Positions 23,115 to 34,904 of a stretch of DNA of 64,000 bases are shown in pieces; the stretch's first letter is position 1, and every line of letters begins with the position of its first letter. The DNA lies in contig CM060965.1 of assembly GCA_030765045.1 (NCBI GenBank), positions 19,420,085-19,484,084 on the forward strand, in the 5' to 3' direction. Source of the stretch: Tenodera sinensis. Lineage: Eukaryota > Arthropoda > Insecta > Mantodea > Mantidae. Under the pieces are notes generated by a model. It made no database searches. It saw nothing but the letters and a program-made list of their open reading frames with translations, and was not told the origin of the DNA. The position numbers were made by a program, and so were the translations under genes.

Positions 23115-24390
23115 TAGAGTGAACCATTTTGAAGATATTCCTCATTATTTGTGTAAGTTTTGGAGAACTTTTAGTTTTGTGAAATGGAACATAGCTATTC
23201 ATTTTTTTATATGTTAACCGTGCAAAGAAAACAGAATTTGAAAGCTTTAAAAGATTTGACTATCGCTCAAAGCCTACTGTATTCCCATATTCCTGTTGCA
23301 CCTACAAGGAAATGAGCAATAAGATAATTTCTGCAAATGTTTATCTCAACTAACACGAAGAAGATAGAAGAATAAGAGTTTGTAAGAATGGTCAGTACAA
23401 GAGTATAGAAAGTCATGTGAGTGCAACACATCAGATATTTTTTATCTTCTTTTCTGCATGTATGAATTAATTTTTAACTTTCTATGCACTAATTTTAATA
23501 AACTCAATAAATCTCAGTTTTATAATTTTTAAAACAATTTTAAGAAGTCAAATTTTATAGGTAGTTTTTCAAGCATTTTTAGGTCATCAAAATCAGGACT
23601 CTGGTTATAACTCTAATACTCAATTACAAATTACTGAGGGACATATTCTGAAAGCCATGCTCTTATCTTCAACCCCAAGATGACTGCTGTTATCAGGTGG
23701 AGTTTTAGTAGATTTCTAATGGGTAATGAACTCATGGATAAAAAGTTATGAAGCAGTATCTCAGACCAAAATAAACAGTTCATCTTATAATAATATTCTC
23801 TCAAGTAATGAGTGCAATATTGCTTGTCATACTTCAAAGAAGATTTGGATCACTATTGTAATTTTCTTTCCTAAATCACACTGCCAGCTTCTCCTCTTAA
23901 CATTATTTAAATGCTTTGTTTGTGATCTTGAGACTTCTCTTTAGAGCTTGTATACTGTAGATATGTTGTCTGATGTAATCCCACATTGTAACTTTCAGAA
24001 GAGAGTTTGTGCTAAGATGATATTTTTGTTCTTTTAAGAACAATTTAAACTCGTTGAATGCTCTTCGTAGCATGTGAATCTTTTGATTGTCCAATTTTCA
24101 CCTCTTTTTTTTTTGACGTGTGCATGTTTCTTTAATGACTTTCTTTTTCCTGCTTTATATTGCCTCTGTTTCCTTTTTGATGTGGATATCAGATTTATGT
24201 TGAGTCAAGAAATCCATTTATTGGGTTGTGCACTAGGTTGCAACTGTTGCTCTCTAAATATGTTCCTCAATAATTAGTATATAAATATCACATTATTTTT
24301 AACTCATAATTGGAGCTAGGATTTATATAAACATTTTTGGAATTTAATAAGTTTTTCCATATTTTCAGGTAATCTATTATGAGGAGCGTC
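23115..24390. other. Unassigned AT-rich sequence
   Basis: Nothing recognised. Confidence 0.4.
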
Positions 24391-24394
24391 CATG

Positions 24395-25125
24395 AAGTAA
24401 ATTTCTCTGGAATGTTTACAAAAACAAAACACAATTTAATGAACAGTGGATTCCTCTGGGCTGATAAGCCGTGGTCTGCTGGTATTTTGATGTCCAGACA
24501 TTTTATTCACATCTGCAGTGAACACCATGAGTGGCTAGTCTCAATCTTCTTGCTGAAGGTTTAATCATAACTGACACGTTGGTCGTGACTGTTGGAAGTG
24601 CAGCAGTATTTAAAGGTGAGTGTGGTGGGTGGGGCTTGGCCTCTTCATTGTTGCTGGTTGTTGATTAGCTGACCTCTCCAATTTTGCTGGTCACAGATTG
24701 GCTGGCATATTTTTTGTGTGCAGATATCTGTTTAGTGTGTTCAAGTATTGGAAGCCATGTTTTATTCAGTTTGAGAACTTCTGTTTTTCTGTTGAAGTTG
24801 TTTGGGTGTTTGTAGATTTGTATTGCTTCGTGTTGTAGTCTGGTGTAATAGTGTTGCTTTGAGTAAAGGGCGGTTGTCTCCTTATATTGGATTATATGCT
24901 CACCTTCTGTCCATAAAGCATTGTCTGTGACTGCAGACTTTTCTGGCTGTCCCAGACGACAGCATCTCTTGTTGTTCTGACTGTTGCATGTTGTCGCTGC
25001 TTTGGGTGGTGCCTGTATATGCCGAACCATAACAAGAGATCTTGTATATACCAGCTGAGATCAATGTTTCTCTGGGATCTTTGGCAGAGCATGGTAAATT
25101 GTTTATCATCCTAGTGGGTTTAAAC
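24395..25125 (-). pseudogene. Penelope-like element A, 3' half (GIY-YIG domain and 3' UTR)
   Basis: On the minus strand, 25110-24890 encodes 'NNLPCSAKDPRETLISAGIY' then 'KISCYGSAYTGTTQSS', the GIY-YIG endonuclease start typical of Penelope-like elements. 'RTARKVC'-type and 'HYYTRLQHEAIQIYKHPNNF' blocks follow (to about 24790). The 3' UTR to about 24395 contains a stretch around 'gggctgataagccgtggtc' that recurs inverted at 26980. Frames are broken. The 5' part continues beyond the hAT insertion at 26046-26200. Confidence 0.8.
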
Positions 25126-25168
25126 CATTGGCGGCTCGCAGTCAAAATTTTAGGGTAAGCAAAGTGTA

Positions 25169-25185
25169 ACAACAACAACAACAAC

Positions 25186-25228
<43 letters not shown>

Positions 25229-25260
25229 GTAATAGCAATACTAATAATGGTAATAATAAT
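25169..25260. repeat. (AAC)n/(AAT)n microsatellite
   Basis: Runs of 'aac' pass into 'taa' repeats with interruptions. It gives an artefactual poly-Leu frame on the minus strand. Confidence 0.95.
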
Positions 25261-25261
25261 A

Positions 25262-25736
25262 CAGTAGAACCCCGTTTATCCTAAATAAAGGGGGCGAAGT
25301 CATTGCGGATAATGCAAACAATATATTGTTTGGTTGTTTAACAAGTGCAGAGTGAATGAGCGTGACTTACAGACGAATTACGGCCAAAACTAAAATGAAT
25401 GAAGAAATTGAAGAATTGTCTGACTGTAGCATTGTGTTAAATAGCTAAAGCACTCCTCTTTTCATTGTCAGTGTGCCGCGAAAGCGGACTTTGTAATAGT
25501 TCACTAATTAAGTCGGTCATACTGGTATTACAACACACTAGTATTACACAGAGTGATAACGAGATGTTTCGGATCTCTGAGATCTTCGTTCGTGGAGTAT
25601 GGCTGTTCGGAAAAAGTCGCATAAATTCGGATTTGAGCCGGCAAGTGTTCTGACTGCTGGCAGACGCGTCTACGCATGCTTGGAGTGCTTATACAGATGG
25701 AATATTTCCTTATCCATGTTCAAGGGCCTCGTACTG
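25262..25736. mobile_element. Possible pogo/Tigger-like element
   Basis: Begins CAGTAGAACCCCGTTTATCC right after TA, matching the terminal sequence typical of pogo/Tigger elements. A weak partner end CAGTACGAGGCCC (complement) lies at 25736, but is not followed by TA. Only the left end is convincing. Confidence 0.4.
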
Positions 25737-26045
25737 AGGAAAGGAGGCCGGGCCGGCAGAGGTTAAGCTAGCTGGCTCTCCACTATCCAGGTTCCATGCG
25801 TTATCATTTCTGCCGCACGTTTCAAACAAGCAGCTCAGTTTTGATGAATCGGGATTGAGATTCAAGGATTTGACCATGTGCTGGTCATTATAACCGAGAA
25901 AACTTTTCTTGAACTACAATTTAGGGAAAATTACAGTTCAAATGATAAAATGCAGCATCATAGCTAAACACTGTTTGTTGATGTATTACGGTAGGGCAGG
26001 CAATGCCTACCCTGCCTACCCTGAGGAGCCGCGCCTGGTTTAAAC

Positions 26046-26200
26046 ACCGTTTTGATGTTGTGGCCCTGAAGTAAGCATTCAATGTCCGCAACATTTTTAA
26101 AATATGGCAGGAAAGCTGTGCCTTTGTTCTTGGATTGCTCCTCTTTGAGACTGGCAGGTTGAGGTCTTGGTGGATGTGGAACTCTGTCTTATGTTCCAAT
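26046..26200 (-). pseudogene. Penelope-like element A, upstream coding part
   Basis: The minus strand encodes pieces such as 'LPYFKNV' and 'CLLQGHNIKTVFK' in shifting frames. The nucleotide sequence matches 26265-26350 of element B in opposite orientation. It is continuous with 24395-25125 once the hAT is set aside. Confidence 0.7.
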
Positions 26201-26264
26201 GGCTACGCAGACCAAGAAGTTCACAGTTTTATTTCCACGTAGACCTGCAGCAAAGAGCAGCAAC

Positions 26265-26464
26265 CCTAGAACACAGGCACAACTTTCCTGCTGTATTTAA
26301 AAAATGTCACGGACAGGATTGTACGCTTACTTAAGCACCACAACATCAAAATGATTTTTAAATTCACTAGGATAATAAACAATTTATTACGCTCTGCCAA
26401 AGATCCCAGAGACCTGCTCACCTTTGGCTGATAAATACAAGATTCCTTGTTCTTATGGTTTGAT

Positions 26465-26512
<48 letters not shown>

Positions 26513-27055
26513 CACCACCCAATGCAGCGTCAACATGCGACTGACAGAACACAAGAAATGTTGTCGTCCGTGGTCACAGAACATGCTTTATGGGCAGAAG
26601 GTAAGCACATAATCCAATATAAGGAGATGACCATCCTTTCCTCAGTGCTAAACTATTACGCCAGACTACAATGCAAAGCAATAGAAATCTACAAACATCT
26701 GAAAAATTCAACAGAGATTAAGAAGCCCTATATTTGAACACATTAAACAGATATCTGCACACAAAACTCATGAAAGCCAATCAGCGACCAGCAATATTAT
26801 AGAGGCCAAGCCCCACCCACCACACTCACCTTTAAATACTGCTGCATTTCCAGCAGTCATGCCAACAAGTCAGTTGTGACTAAACCTTTGCCAAGAAGAT
26901 TGAGACCACACCACTGATGATTTTCACTGCAGATGTGGACAAAATGTCTGGACATCAAAATGCTAGCAAACCACAGCTTATCAGCCCAGAAGAATCCATT
27001 ATTCTTATTCTGACTCCGACTGGAAAGTTTACAATTGCTCAAAACATAATTTAAT
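26265..27055 (+). pseudogene. Penelope-like element B, head-to-head with A
   Basis: The + strand carries the same order as A: 'KHHNIKMIFKFTR' and 'NNLLRSAKDPRD' (about 26337-26415), a gap filled by a TA/CA microsatellite, 'RLTEHKKCC' (near 26539), 'HIIQYKE...ARLQCKAIEIYKHL' (26605-26700), and a 3' UTR ending near 27055 that pairs with 24395-24660. The two elements face apart from a centre near 26.2 kb. Confidence 0.75.
26466..26512. repeat. (TA)n(CA)n microsatellite
   Basis: About 19 TA units followed by CA units inside Penelope-like element B. Confidence 0.95.
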
Positions 27056-27064
27056 GGAAAGATT

Positions 27065-27170
27065 TATTGGAACAGGTACAGGAAGTGTTGAGCTATTTTT
27101 CAATATGTTCACCACATTTGTCATACCTTGGGACCAATTTTTGTATCTCTGTATTGTCGGTCACCGAGAA
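27065..27170 (-). pseudogene. Mariner transposase C-terminal fragment
   Basis: On the minus strand one frame reads 'NTEIQKLVPRYDKCGEHIEK' and then a stop, matching the conserved C-terminus of many mariner transposases. Similarity is lost further upstream. Confidence 0.6.
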
Positions 27171-27174
27171 TAGA

Positions 27175-28020
27175 ACCACTATATGATAACCGTCTCCATC
27201 TCGCTGTTATTCTGAAAATGCTGACAGTGACCAGAAAGGCATTTCTTGAGGTGTAACTAAAGAGGTCTTGGCTCTAGGGTGGATTACACTTCTCAGCTGA
27301 AATTCTTCTGGAAATGTGTAGTTCATTGTATGTAGCCGAGCCTTATTATGCAGCTAGACAATACTGGTACTAAGTATCCTATGCCACTTGTTCTCGGTGG
27401 AGTTATGCTGTGTGCATTCAAGAACTTTATCACAAACTGCACTTCATGCTCAGAATAAGAGCCTCCAGCTTCAACCACTACAATGATGCTACTGTGGGAA
27501 CTCTGGAAATTGTGTTAGTGCATGTGCTATGCCACATTATTACTCTATCACACACAGTTGCTTCACACAATGTATGGTTTGCTAGCTATGGAATGAGTGG
27601 GAAATTTACTTTATGGATGTGCCTCATAACTCAATATTTTCTAGTAATAGCTATACTGTCTTCCAGCAGAAATGATTTCTGTACTACAAGAAACTATGCT
27701 CAACTTTGTATGAAATGATAGGAGCATTATCGAGCTTAATATTTTCTAATATTTGAATTCATCATTTAATGCTATTTTCTGATGCTTTTTGGGGGGAACT
27801 TCATTCCTTATAATACATCAAATTGTGGAAGCAGCTGTCCATGCATTCAATAAATAATGTTGCATTTCCTCACTGCTCACAAAGCACTTATATGTGTTCT
27901 TAACTACTTCATGGAAACCATTTAGCTCTTAAGTTTGTTTCCAAATTCATTGCTGGTTATCAAAATGCTTGCATTAACTACATGAAGATTGGGTTAGTGC
28001 TTTCCACTAACTTAATCTGG
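27175..28020. other. Unassigned sequence
   Basis: The minus strand to about 27350 may hold more decayed mariner coding sequence. Nothing else was recognised. Confidence 0.35.
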
Positions 28021-28027
28021 TGATTAA

Positions 28028-29154
28028 GGGGAGAAGGTACCTTCTATCTCCGCCATGTTAAATTTGACATTTTCAATGTACCTTTTCTAAAGAACTATGA
28101 ATAATACAGCAATGATTTTTCTATCACATATACTTACACTATTGGGCAATAAAACGACATTTTTGTAAGTATATAGCATTAAAAATGTAACTGTAATAAC
28201 TTTTTTAAATAATAATACTTTTTTGGCACACTTGAAAACAAAGAAAAATTATCAGTTTCCTTGATAATAACATCTAAGTGTTGAAAAAATGTCAGTTTAC
28301 AGATATGTGTCAGGAAAACAGTCTATCAAAATTTCATTGCTCTAGGATAAGTAGTTTCAAAGAAAAGGTCCATAAGGCTTACAAAAACAAAAGTTACGGG
28401 AAAATGAGTTTAAAGTTTTATAGTGCTCACAGTCTGTTAAAACATTTCTGCCCCATGCTCATGTTGTCATGATCTTCTCTACTCCTCTTCTTGTGCCTTC
28501 TCTTCTGTCTAACACTTTTATAGATGTCGTCTGCCTCAATGTCAGCCTTGGTAACATGATATTGGTCCATTTCTGTGAAAAAGTTTAACATATTCCTCCC
28601 CGGAGTAATACCTAGATGTTGCAGCACTTTCACCCGACCTACGTTTCCACTATTGAATGTCAGCACTGCATCATATCTAATATTGTTTTCATAGTCATTT
28701 TCTGTAGCTTTACTAGTGCGAAATTGATTTCATTATTTATATTTGCCTTTTTCTTCCTACCAGGCCCTCCAGACCTTTTTCTGAACAGTTTAGCAGAAGA
28801 TCTAGCCATTTTTCCCAATCAATAACAAAACACACGTTTAGAACCACAGGATGCCAAACAAAAACAAGTGAAAGAGCAAGAACAAGCAAGTTTGCCAATA
28901 GCTAGAAGTGTAAAATGCATAAGAAACTATCCCTAAACATAAAATAATATCTGAGAAAGTTCTAAGTGGAGTCAGAGAGTGAAAAGGGGGCGTGACATGC
29001 TCTGCAGCATGTGATTTAAACCCACTTTTAGGCCCTTTAAATAAGTTTCTGGTGCAAAACAAATTCATATTCATATAAAACACACTTCAAACTATGAAAA
29101 TAAGTAAAAAAACAAAAAATGATATTTTCACCATTTTTAAGGTACCTTCTCCCT
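28028..29154 (-). mobile_element. TTAA-target DNA transposon (Kolobok-like) with transposase remnant
   Basis: TTAA lies at 28024-28027 and 29155-29158. The ends are inverted: GGGGAGAAGGTACCTTC and AGGGAGAAGGTACCTTA (complement). On the minus strand an ATG at 28809 starts MARSSAKLFRKRSGGPGRKK. After a one-base frame change the C-terminal part (28427-28666) has 'NSGNVGRVKVLQHLGITPG' and a basic 'RQKRRHKKRSRED' tail. I recognise this C-terminus from animal Mutator-like/Kolobok transposases. The catalytic middle is missing, so the element is an internal-deletion derivative of 1127 bp. Confidence 0.8.
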
Positions 29155-29159
29155 TTAAG

Positions 29160-29340
29160 TCAAGTGATGTGATGAACTGGTAATGCCATGCCTTTCATGT
29201 TGATGCACATATACTGTGCTTATGCAAGTACTTGTGTATTGTTCAGAAAATTATTTTAACAAGGGAGAACTTGTAAAGGCCCTAAGCACCACAACCAATT
29301 AAATCTATTGTACCTCCCTTCCTCTTTTTCAGTTTTCTTA
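29160..29340. other. Unassigned sequence
   Basis: Nothing recognised. Confidence 0.4.
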
Positions 29341-29354
29341 GTAAATTCTGCAAG

Positions 29355-29713
29355 TTAACCACCTCTGTAGCACAGTGGTAGCATGCCTGCCTCTGGCACA
29401 GAGGACCTAGGTTTGATCTGTGGTACTAGTGTGGGAATATTTCCCCTGCTGGTAAGTTTGGTACAGGATGCACTCAGCCTTGTTAGGTCCCTGACGGCAA
29501 ATGAGGTGCGGTTTGATAAAGAAGTAGCAACTCCAGGTTGCGAAAGAAGCATAACCGACTGGGAGGGTTCGAGTTGCTGACCATATCCCACCCTTCAGTT
29601 CTGTAACCCACTCGTGACACCTGTAGTAGACAGAGGTGGGGGACGCAGCGGCCAGGGACTAAGTCTTTGCCCATGAAGGACAGTTAGCTAGGGATTATTT
29701 ATTTTTTATTTGT
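29355..29713 (+). repeat. tRNA-derived SINE, family B, perfect 13-bp TSD
   Basis: TSD TAAATTCTGCAAG occurs at 29342-29354 and 29714-29726. The head has A box 'tagcacagtggtagcatgc' and B box 'aggtttgatct'. The body contains 'gcactcagccttgttaggtc' and 'agtagcaactccaggttgcg'. The same body occurs at 48113-48426 and 56430-56775. Confidence 0.9.
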
Positions 29714-29859
29714 TAAATTCTGCAAGCTTCATGGGAGACTCCTTTTGAAACCACTGTAATTGCATGCTTTGTTCACTAAAATATTGAACTCTGAGAATTG
29801 TGAGGGCTTCATCCCTTGTCTAAAATAACCTCAAGGTATTTAACTTTATCAGAAAATTT

Positions 29860-31450
29860 TATGCTTGTTCCTCTAAGATTGAGCTCTTTAAGGTCCTCTA
29901 ACCTTCTGAGTTTAGTAAAGGGTAGTCAGTATTATACCTCATAAGTTGTCCCAGCAAACTTAGCACTGATTATAATAGCTATATCATTAGCATAACCTAT
30001 GGTAAGATAGCCATTCCTATTGAGGTCCCAAATTAATTCATCAATGTCAAGTCTCCACAGGAGTGGTGATAAAATCTCACCCTGCAGACGACCCCACATT
30101 GTCAACGTCGACATGGATTCCCCAGAAATTATACTTATTTTTCTTCTTTTTACATGAATTTGATCCATCAGCATAAAGTTTGTGGGACTTCATGTTCATT
30201 TAGAGCTTTGAGCAATGCTTTTGTAGAGGTTCTATCAATTCACATTTGGTGTCAAGAAAAGCTCCTAGCACTATTTCCTTGTGTTACAGTGCCTTTTCTA
30301 TGTTTTTACAACACAGTGTAGAGTAGTTCTGGTAGATTTACCAGATTGATATGCAAATTTGTTCCTTTGTAAAGGAAAATTCTTTAAACAGTGGTCTCTA
30401 ATATACCTATCCATAAGCTTTTCTATAGTTTTTAATAAAAAGCATGAGATACTGATTGATCTAAAGGCTTTGGCATCCTCATAATAGGGGTGCCCAGGTT
30501 TAGGTACAAATCCACTCTCATGTGTGACCATTGGTATATGTCCCAGTGTCAGACTGGGACTGCATAACTGGGACTCAATGTACTTAATCCCCTGTTGCAG
30601 CATTACAGGCACCAATTGATATGGCCCTGTCGATTTGTATAGTTTCTAATCACGGTTTGATTAAAAATTTTCCTGGATAGGTTCCAATCTTCTCTGCTCT
30701 TGATCTCCCGGTTTTGCTGTTTGTGCTCATATTTGATTCCCTCAGTAATTTCTTCTGATCTCAGAAGTTGTGAGGTCTAAACGTTGAAGGAAATAAGCTA
30801 GGTGTCCTTCCAGCATATCCCCATGTTAGAAGGGCAAGGCATTCAATGGAGCAAATCTAGGCATCCTTTCCCTGGTGGTGTTGCACGGAGTCCGGTGCAC
30901 CAATCATCTTTCCCCAATGTAGAGAGTCTGGAATCGATGGATGAGAGCTAGCGCACATACTGTACAGCATTGTCATGGTCCTGTCTTATGATACAGTTCC
31001 TATGTGACACACTGTTACTACACAGCACTGAACTCTTCAAAGTTTAAGTGACTGGTGTATTCTCGAACTGCTCTGATTTACACTTCATGCGCACTTTAAG
31101 AGGTGGTCAAGTGTGGAGATGTAAACAGAATGTAATGCTTCCAGAAGGTGTACTCTGAACATTTCTTTCAGCCTATCCTTGAATGTCATTGCATAGCTTC
31201 CATTAGGAAGCTTTATTGAGTTCAATGTGTGAACTATGTCTTTTGCTATAAGTTTTACGAGTCTAACACTGCTAAGATTTCTTCATTGTCCTTGCAGTGC
31301 TTCCTCCATAACTTCCTTTTGACTTTTCTTATTTCTATGTTGTAATGGGTTAACCCATATTTATGACTGTTCCACTCACCTGTTTATATTAAATAGCCTT
31401 CTTTTACTTTTTCTAAGTTTGCTTAATTCTTTGGACTACCCAAGAACCTT
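29860..31450 (-). pseudogene. LINE ORF2 relic (R1/Jockey-type reverse transcriptase)
   Basis: On the minus strand: a linker region near 31330-31080 ('LKEMFRV'-type pieces); RT fingers in 30298-30615 with 'GFVPKPGHPYYEDAKAFRSI' and 'LLKTIEKLMDRYIRDHCL'; then palm in 29932-30174 with 'GRLQGEILSPLLW' and a changed catalytic box 'YANDIAI' where YADD is expected. Frameshifts separate the blocks. The endonuclease and RNase H are not recognised. Confidence 0.8.
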
Positions 31451-31454
31451 CATT

Positions 31455-31830
31455 CTAGACGAATTAGCAACCTTAGTCTTGCAATTGATGTGATATGACT
31501 GGAAAACAGTCAGCTGCAACTGGTCAACAGTGAGTTGCAAGCCCACCACTAAACCTATCTTATTAGATATTCCTTGAACTAATCCTGACAGATCCTTATG
31601 ATAGCTCCAGCAAGTGTTTTCTGAATTCCTAAATATGTTCAGATAGTTGTGACCCTATTTTAAAGGATAACATCTATGATGTGATAATGAAATATCAATA
31701 GACATATACCATTATACCTTATGATTTACTACAAATACAGTTCCCAGGCAAATATCATTTACCTCCCTTCTCGAAACATTGACATTGGTTCTCCTCTTGC
31801 TAGTTCAAACTAGACTAATGCAGTTTTAAC
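31455..31830. other. Unassigned sequence beside LINE relics
   Basis: May be further decayed LINE sequence. No motif is readable. Confidence 0.35.
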
Positions 31831-31834
31831 CATG

Positions 31835-32210
31835 GCATGGCATCTGTCTCTAAACTTTACCTTTTAGACACTGTACATCATGGTGGTATCTGTCTTGTTA
31901 CTGGAGTGTTCCGCAAGGGTCATGTCAAGTATGTGTATGCCAACTCTGGGGAACCTCCACTGTCTGTTCAACACTTGTTTTTACTGTGTTCTTATGTGGC
32001 AAGGTTGGCAGCTCACCCAGGTCATGCTTCTTTTAAATCTGTCTTGCGCTTGGATCTTATTTCCCATTATATGTGGAATAGCACACCCGAGCAAGAGCTC
32101 CTTTCTGAATTTCCCTCCATAAATGATGATGTCCCTCACCATGAAAGATGGTGGATTATTTTCGGAAGGTAGATAGAGGACAGTGAAACTGCCCTTCTAT
32201 CATCTACCAT
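31835..32210 (+). pseudogene. LINE ORF2 fragment, RT thumb-to-RNase H region
   Basis: An open frame at 31837-32172 contains 'LDTVHHGGICLVTGVFRKGH' then 'YANSGEPPLSVQHLFLLCSY', matching the conserved LDPVHHxGLRLATGAF...ESGEPPL block of Jockey/I-type LINEs. It lies on the opposite strand to the 29.9-31.4 kb relic, so it is a separate insertion. Confidence 0.75.
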
Positions 32211-32214
32211 AAAA

Positions 32215-33955
32215 TAGACCTCAACAGTTATTAGGTTCCTGGAACAAAACCATAATATAGCTGTTCCTTTAACCAAAATAATGCATGAACTGTGTAAATT
32301 TCTGGATAAGAATATGCGAGTATTTAATATGGTTGTTACATCTGAGAATTAAATTTACATATAAAATCCTCTCATCCCTCAAATGTTGTGCTGTACCTAT
32401 TTATATTTTGCAATAAATAGCTGCCAAGAAAATCAAAATAATGTAAAACAACTTTGGAGGAATATGGAAAAAAATCTTTAAAATATGAAGAACTTGTTAA
32501 ATGTCTGAAATATGGAATTTTTTCTGTGATTGATTGAACTCTACACAGTTTAAAATGCAGACATCTGGTGTTTTATTTTGTATAAATCCTAACTTCTCAT
32601 ATGTAGATGTGTAAAAATAGATTTAGGAGTAATAAATGTTAGCATCATAGCTGTTGCTTTTGTTGTAAAAGTTTGATGGTGCATAAAATTATTATTGTTC
32701 ATTGTCATATCAGAGAAGTGTTTCAAATATGCCATCTTCTTGAACAGAAGAACCCATATAAACGTGCAAAACTGTGTTTAAAAGTGGTTCATATAGATCT
32801 AGTTTTGGTGCTTCACCCTTTCACTGCGGATGTCGGAACAGTTCTGTCAGCACTAATTACTGCTCTCCTTGTGGATGATTTAGCATTGCTGGTGCATAGA
32901 AATTGACAAAACAACTCGTACAAAGAGGAAGGTTAAGAATATACTAGTTAATGTTTAGTTAAGCTAACTCAGCTAGGAGGGTCTGTGAGCTTGTCAATAA
33001 TTCAGCAGTGAAAGGGTATTGTGCATTTGCTTTTAAGTTGAAACATGGAAAGAAGAGAGAGAATGTACGACATTCCATGCACCAGTTGGTAATCCTGAAC
33101 TGCCTAATCTCAAAAACCTTTACTATTTAAAATCTGAATTGCAAAGGCTTTCCTCGTTTCCCAACATTTGCTTGTAACAATACAAAAGCCAGCAAAATGA
33201 TGCTAAATATACTGGATATTTTCCATATTTCACTGACAAAAGTGCAACTGGTCATAATATTACATGTTGTACAACTGATGCTGAGAGTCTATGCAGTGAA
33301 GGGTGAGTGGGACAGGGGTTTTCAGATCTCAGACAGTCATTAGTACACCCCACCTCCTAGGTTGGTCAGGTAGCAGAAAAATGGTCATGTTTCAAGCTAA
33401 ACCTCATGCACTGTATATGGTAACCAGAGCAATGCAGAGAAAGAAAACAAATATGCTTGAAACAGATTGATAATTCTTTTTCCAAAATCTGATTTAATTT
33501 TCTTGTAACTTCAATATCATTCCAAAGGCTGATTCACAATTATATGCCAACAGAAACCAATATGGAAATAAGAATGGGAAGTAAATAAACATAAACATTA
33601 ACATTTTAGTCCACGTGGCCTGGTAATGAAAATGGGAATGCATATTAATGACCATATTGATAACAGAGTGGAAAATGGATTTTGTGCATTGGTATTTTGG
33701 CCAATGATATTTTATCACCTGCTTCCAATTCACCTAGTATAATGCAGATAAAAAATTTGATAGAGTAAACATTTTCTAAATGCAGTTCCATTACTATTTC
33801 TGATTCCTTTACTTGTATCAAGCTTTCATTCCTTTATTAAAAAATTAAATTGTGTTTTTATGTATGGATTCTCTTTAAGTGCTACGTTTCTCAGTGTCTT
33901 GTTCTAACTGGGCATGAAAGATCACTTCATTTTGTTCAGAGACTCTTTATCAGGC
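32215..33955. other. Unassigned AT-rich sequence
   Basis: No coding or repeat signal that I can support. Confidence 0.4.
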
Positions 33956-33959
33956 TATC

Positions 33960-34145
33960 ACTGAAGTTCTTTTACATGCCTTATATCTACTACATGGAAC
34001 CACCAGCTTTACTTCTCTTTGGAAAGAAGTCATGCTAAGGATTTTCATGTCTGAAAAAATCCATTGCCCTCTGCCGGGTTTGAACCTGTAACTTTGGGAA
34101 CCAGAGGCTAGCATGTTACCCTTAGACCACTAAGGATGACATTCC
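33960..34145 (-). repeat. tRNA-derived SINE, family A
   Basis: Reverse complement of the family at 996-1260, but better preserved: 'gtggtctaagggtaacatgc' then 'caggttcaaacccggc', followed by 'aaaatccttagcatgac'. Confidence 0.75.
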
Positions 34146-34149
34146 TTTA

Positions 34150-34900
34150 TTAATGACATAATTCAAGTTATTTGCTAATTTCTACTTGCTCATACTATTG
34201 TTTTTGAGCCAGTAGCCATTTTTGAGTAGCATGTAAACAAACTAAGATGACACCAACACTTAAGAGATCTGCAGGTATCGGGATCTGAGTTTAGAATGCA
34301 CCTATGCTAGAATTTCTTCCAGTTTAATTGCAACTAGAGAGAGCTCTAGCAGCTGTTTCATGTCATGGCCACCTTGAATAATTTGTACAGTGATGAGTTT
34401 AATGTGCACAATATGACCTTGTGTGCAGTGCCAAGGAGTGAGAACAAGAAAATTGAATTTATTGAATACTAAAGTATTTACAGCTTGGGCTGCCCTTGAA
34501 CTTGAGCCCAGGCCTTCATAATTGGACAGCCAGCTGAGATTCTGTATTTTGAGGTGTGCTACTGTTTGTTTCTTTTGCTAATGTTTATAACTTTGTTCAG
34601 TTTGTTTTGTATTATTATGTTTGTCTTTTGCACCACTTTTCTCATCTACTCTATATTTCCTTTTTCTCAAAAATGCTTAATTATTTTTTAACCACACACT
34701 TCATTCAAGCCTTACTCTTTAATTCCCCAACTTTTGTCTTTCCTAAGCTTCCCAATCATTTGCTAATAAAATCCTTCACCACAATGATTCACTTTCTTCT
34801 TAGCCCTTTATTATTTACTTCCACTTCCTTTCCATGCCTAATCTCTGTTTCTCTCTCTTTTTTTTTTAATTCCTGCTTAACCTCAGCCCAAACTTTTCAT
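34150..34900. other. Unassigned sequence
   Basis: A 183-codon frame starts at 34556, but only its end (from about 34905) has recognisable content. The earlier part is pyrimidine-rich and unlike protein-coding sequence. Confidence 0.4.
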
Positions 34901-34904
34901 TCCA

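Larger units (their letters stand above)
25126..26037. mobile_element. hAT-type transposon inserted in the Penelope-like element
   Basis: The 912-bp segment has a perfect 8-bp TSD, GTTTAAAC, at 25118-25125 and 26038-26045. Ends are CATTGGCGGCTC and (complement) CAGGCGCGGCTC. The Penelope-like coding sequence breaks off at one TSD (FKPT...) and resumes at the other (...HNIKTVFK-type), which confirms the boundaries. Inside are a triplet microsatellite and a pogo/Tigger-like terminus, but no hAT transposase frame. Confidence 0.85.

Noticed and set aside
24900..25238. 112-codon minus frame beginning with about 22 Leu
   Set aside because: Produced by the (AAC)n/(AAT)n microsatellite running into Penelope-like sequence.
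25126..26037. Middle of the Penelope-like pair as a linker between inverted copies
   Set aside because: The 8-bp TSD and inverted ends show it is a separate hAT insertion.
34556..34900. First two thirds of a 183-codon frame
   Set aside because: Pyrimidine-rich with no recognisable domain; only its end is LINE RT.
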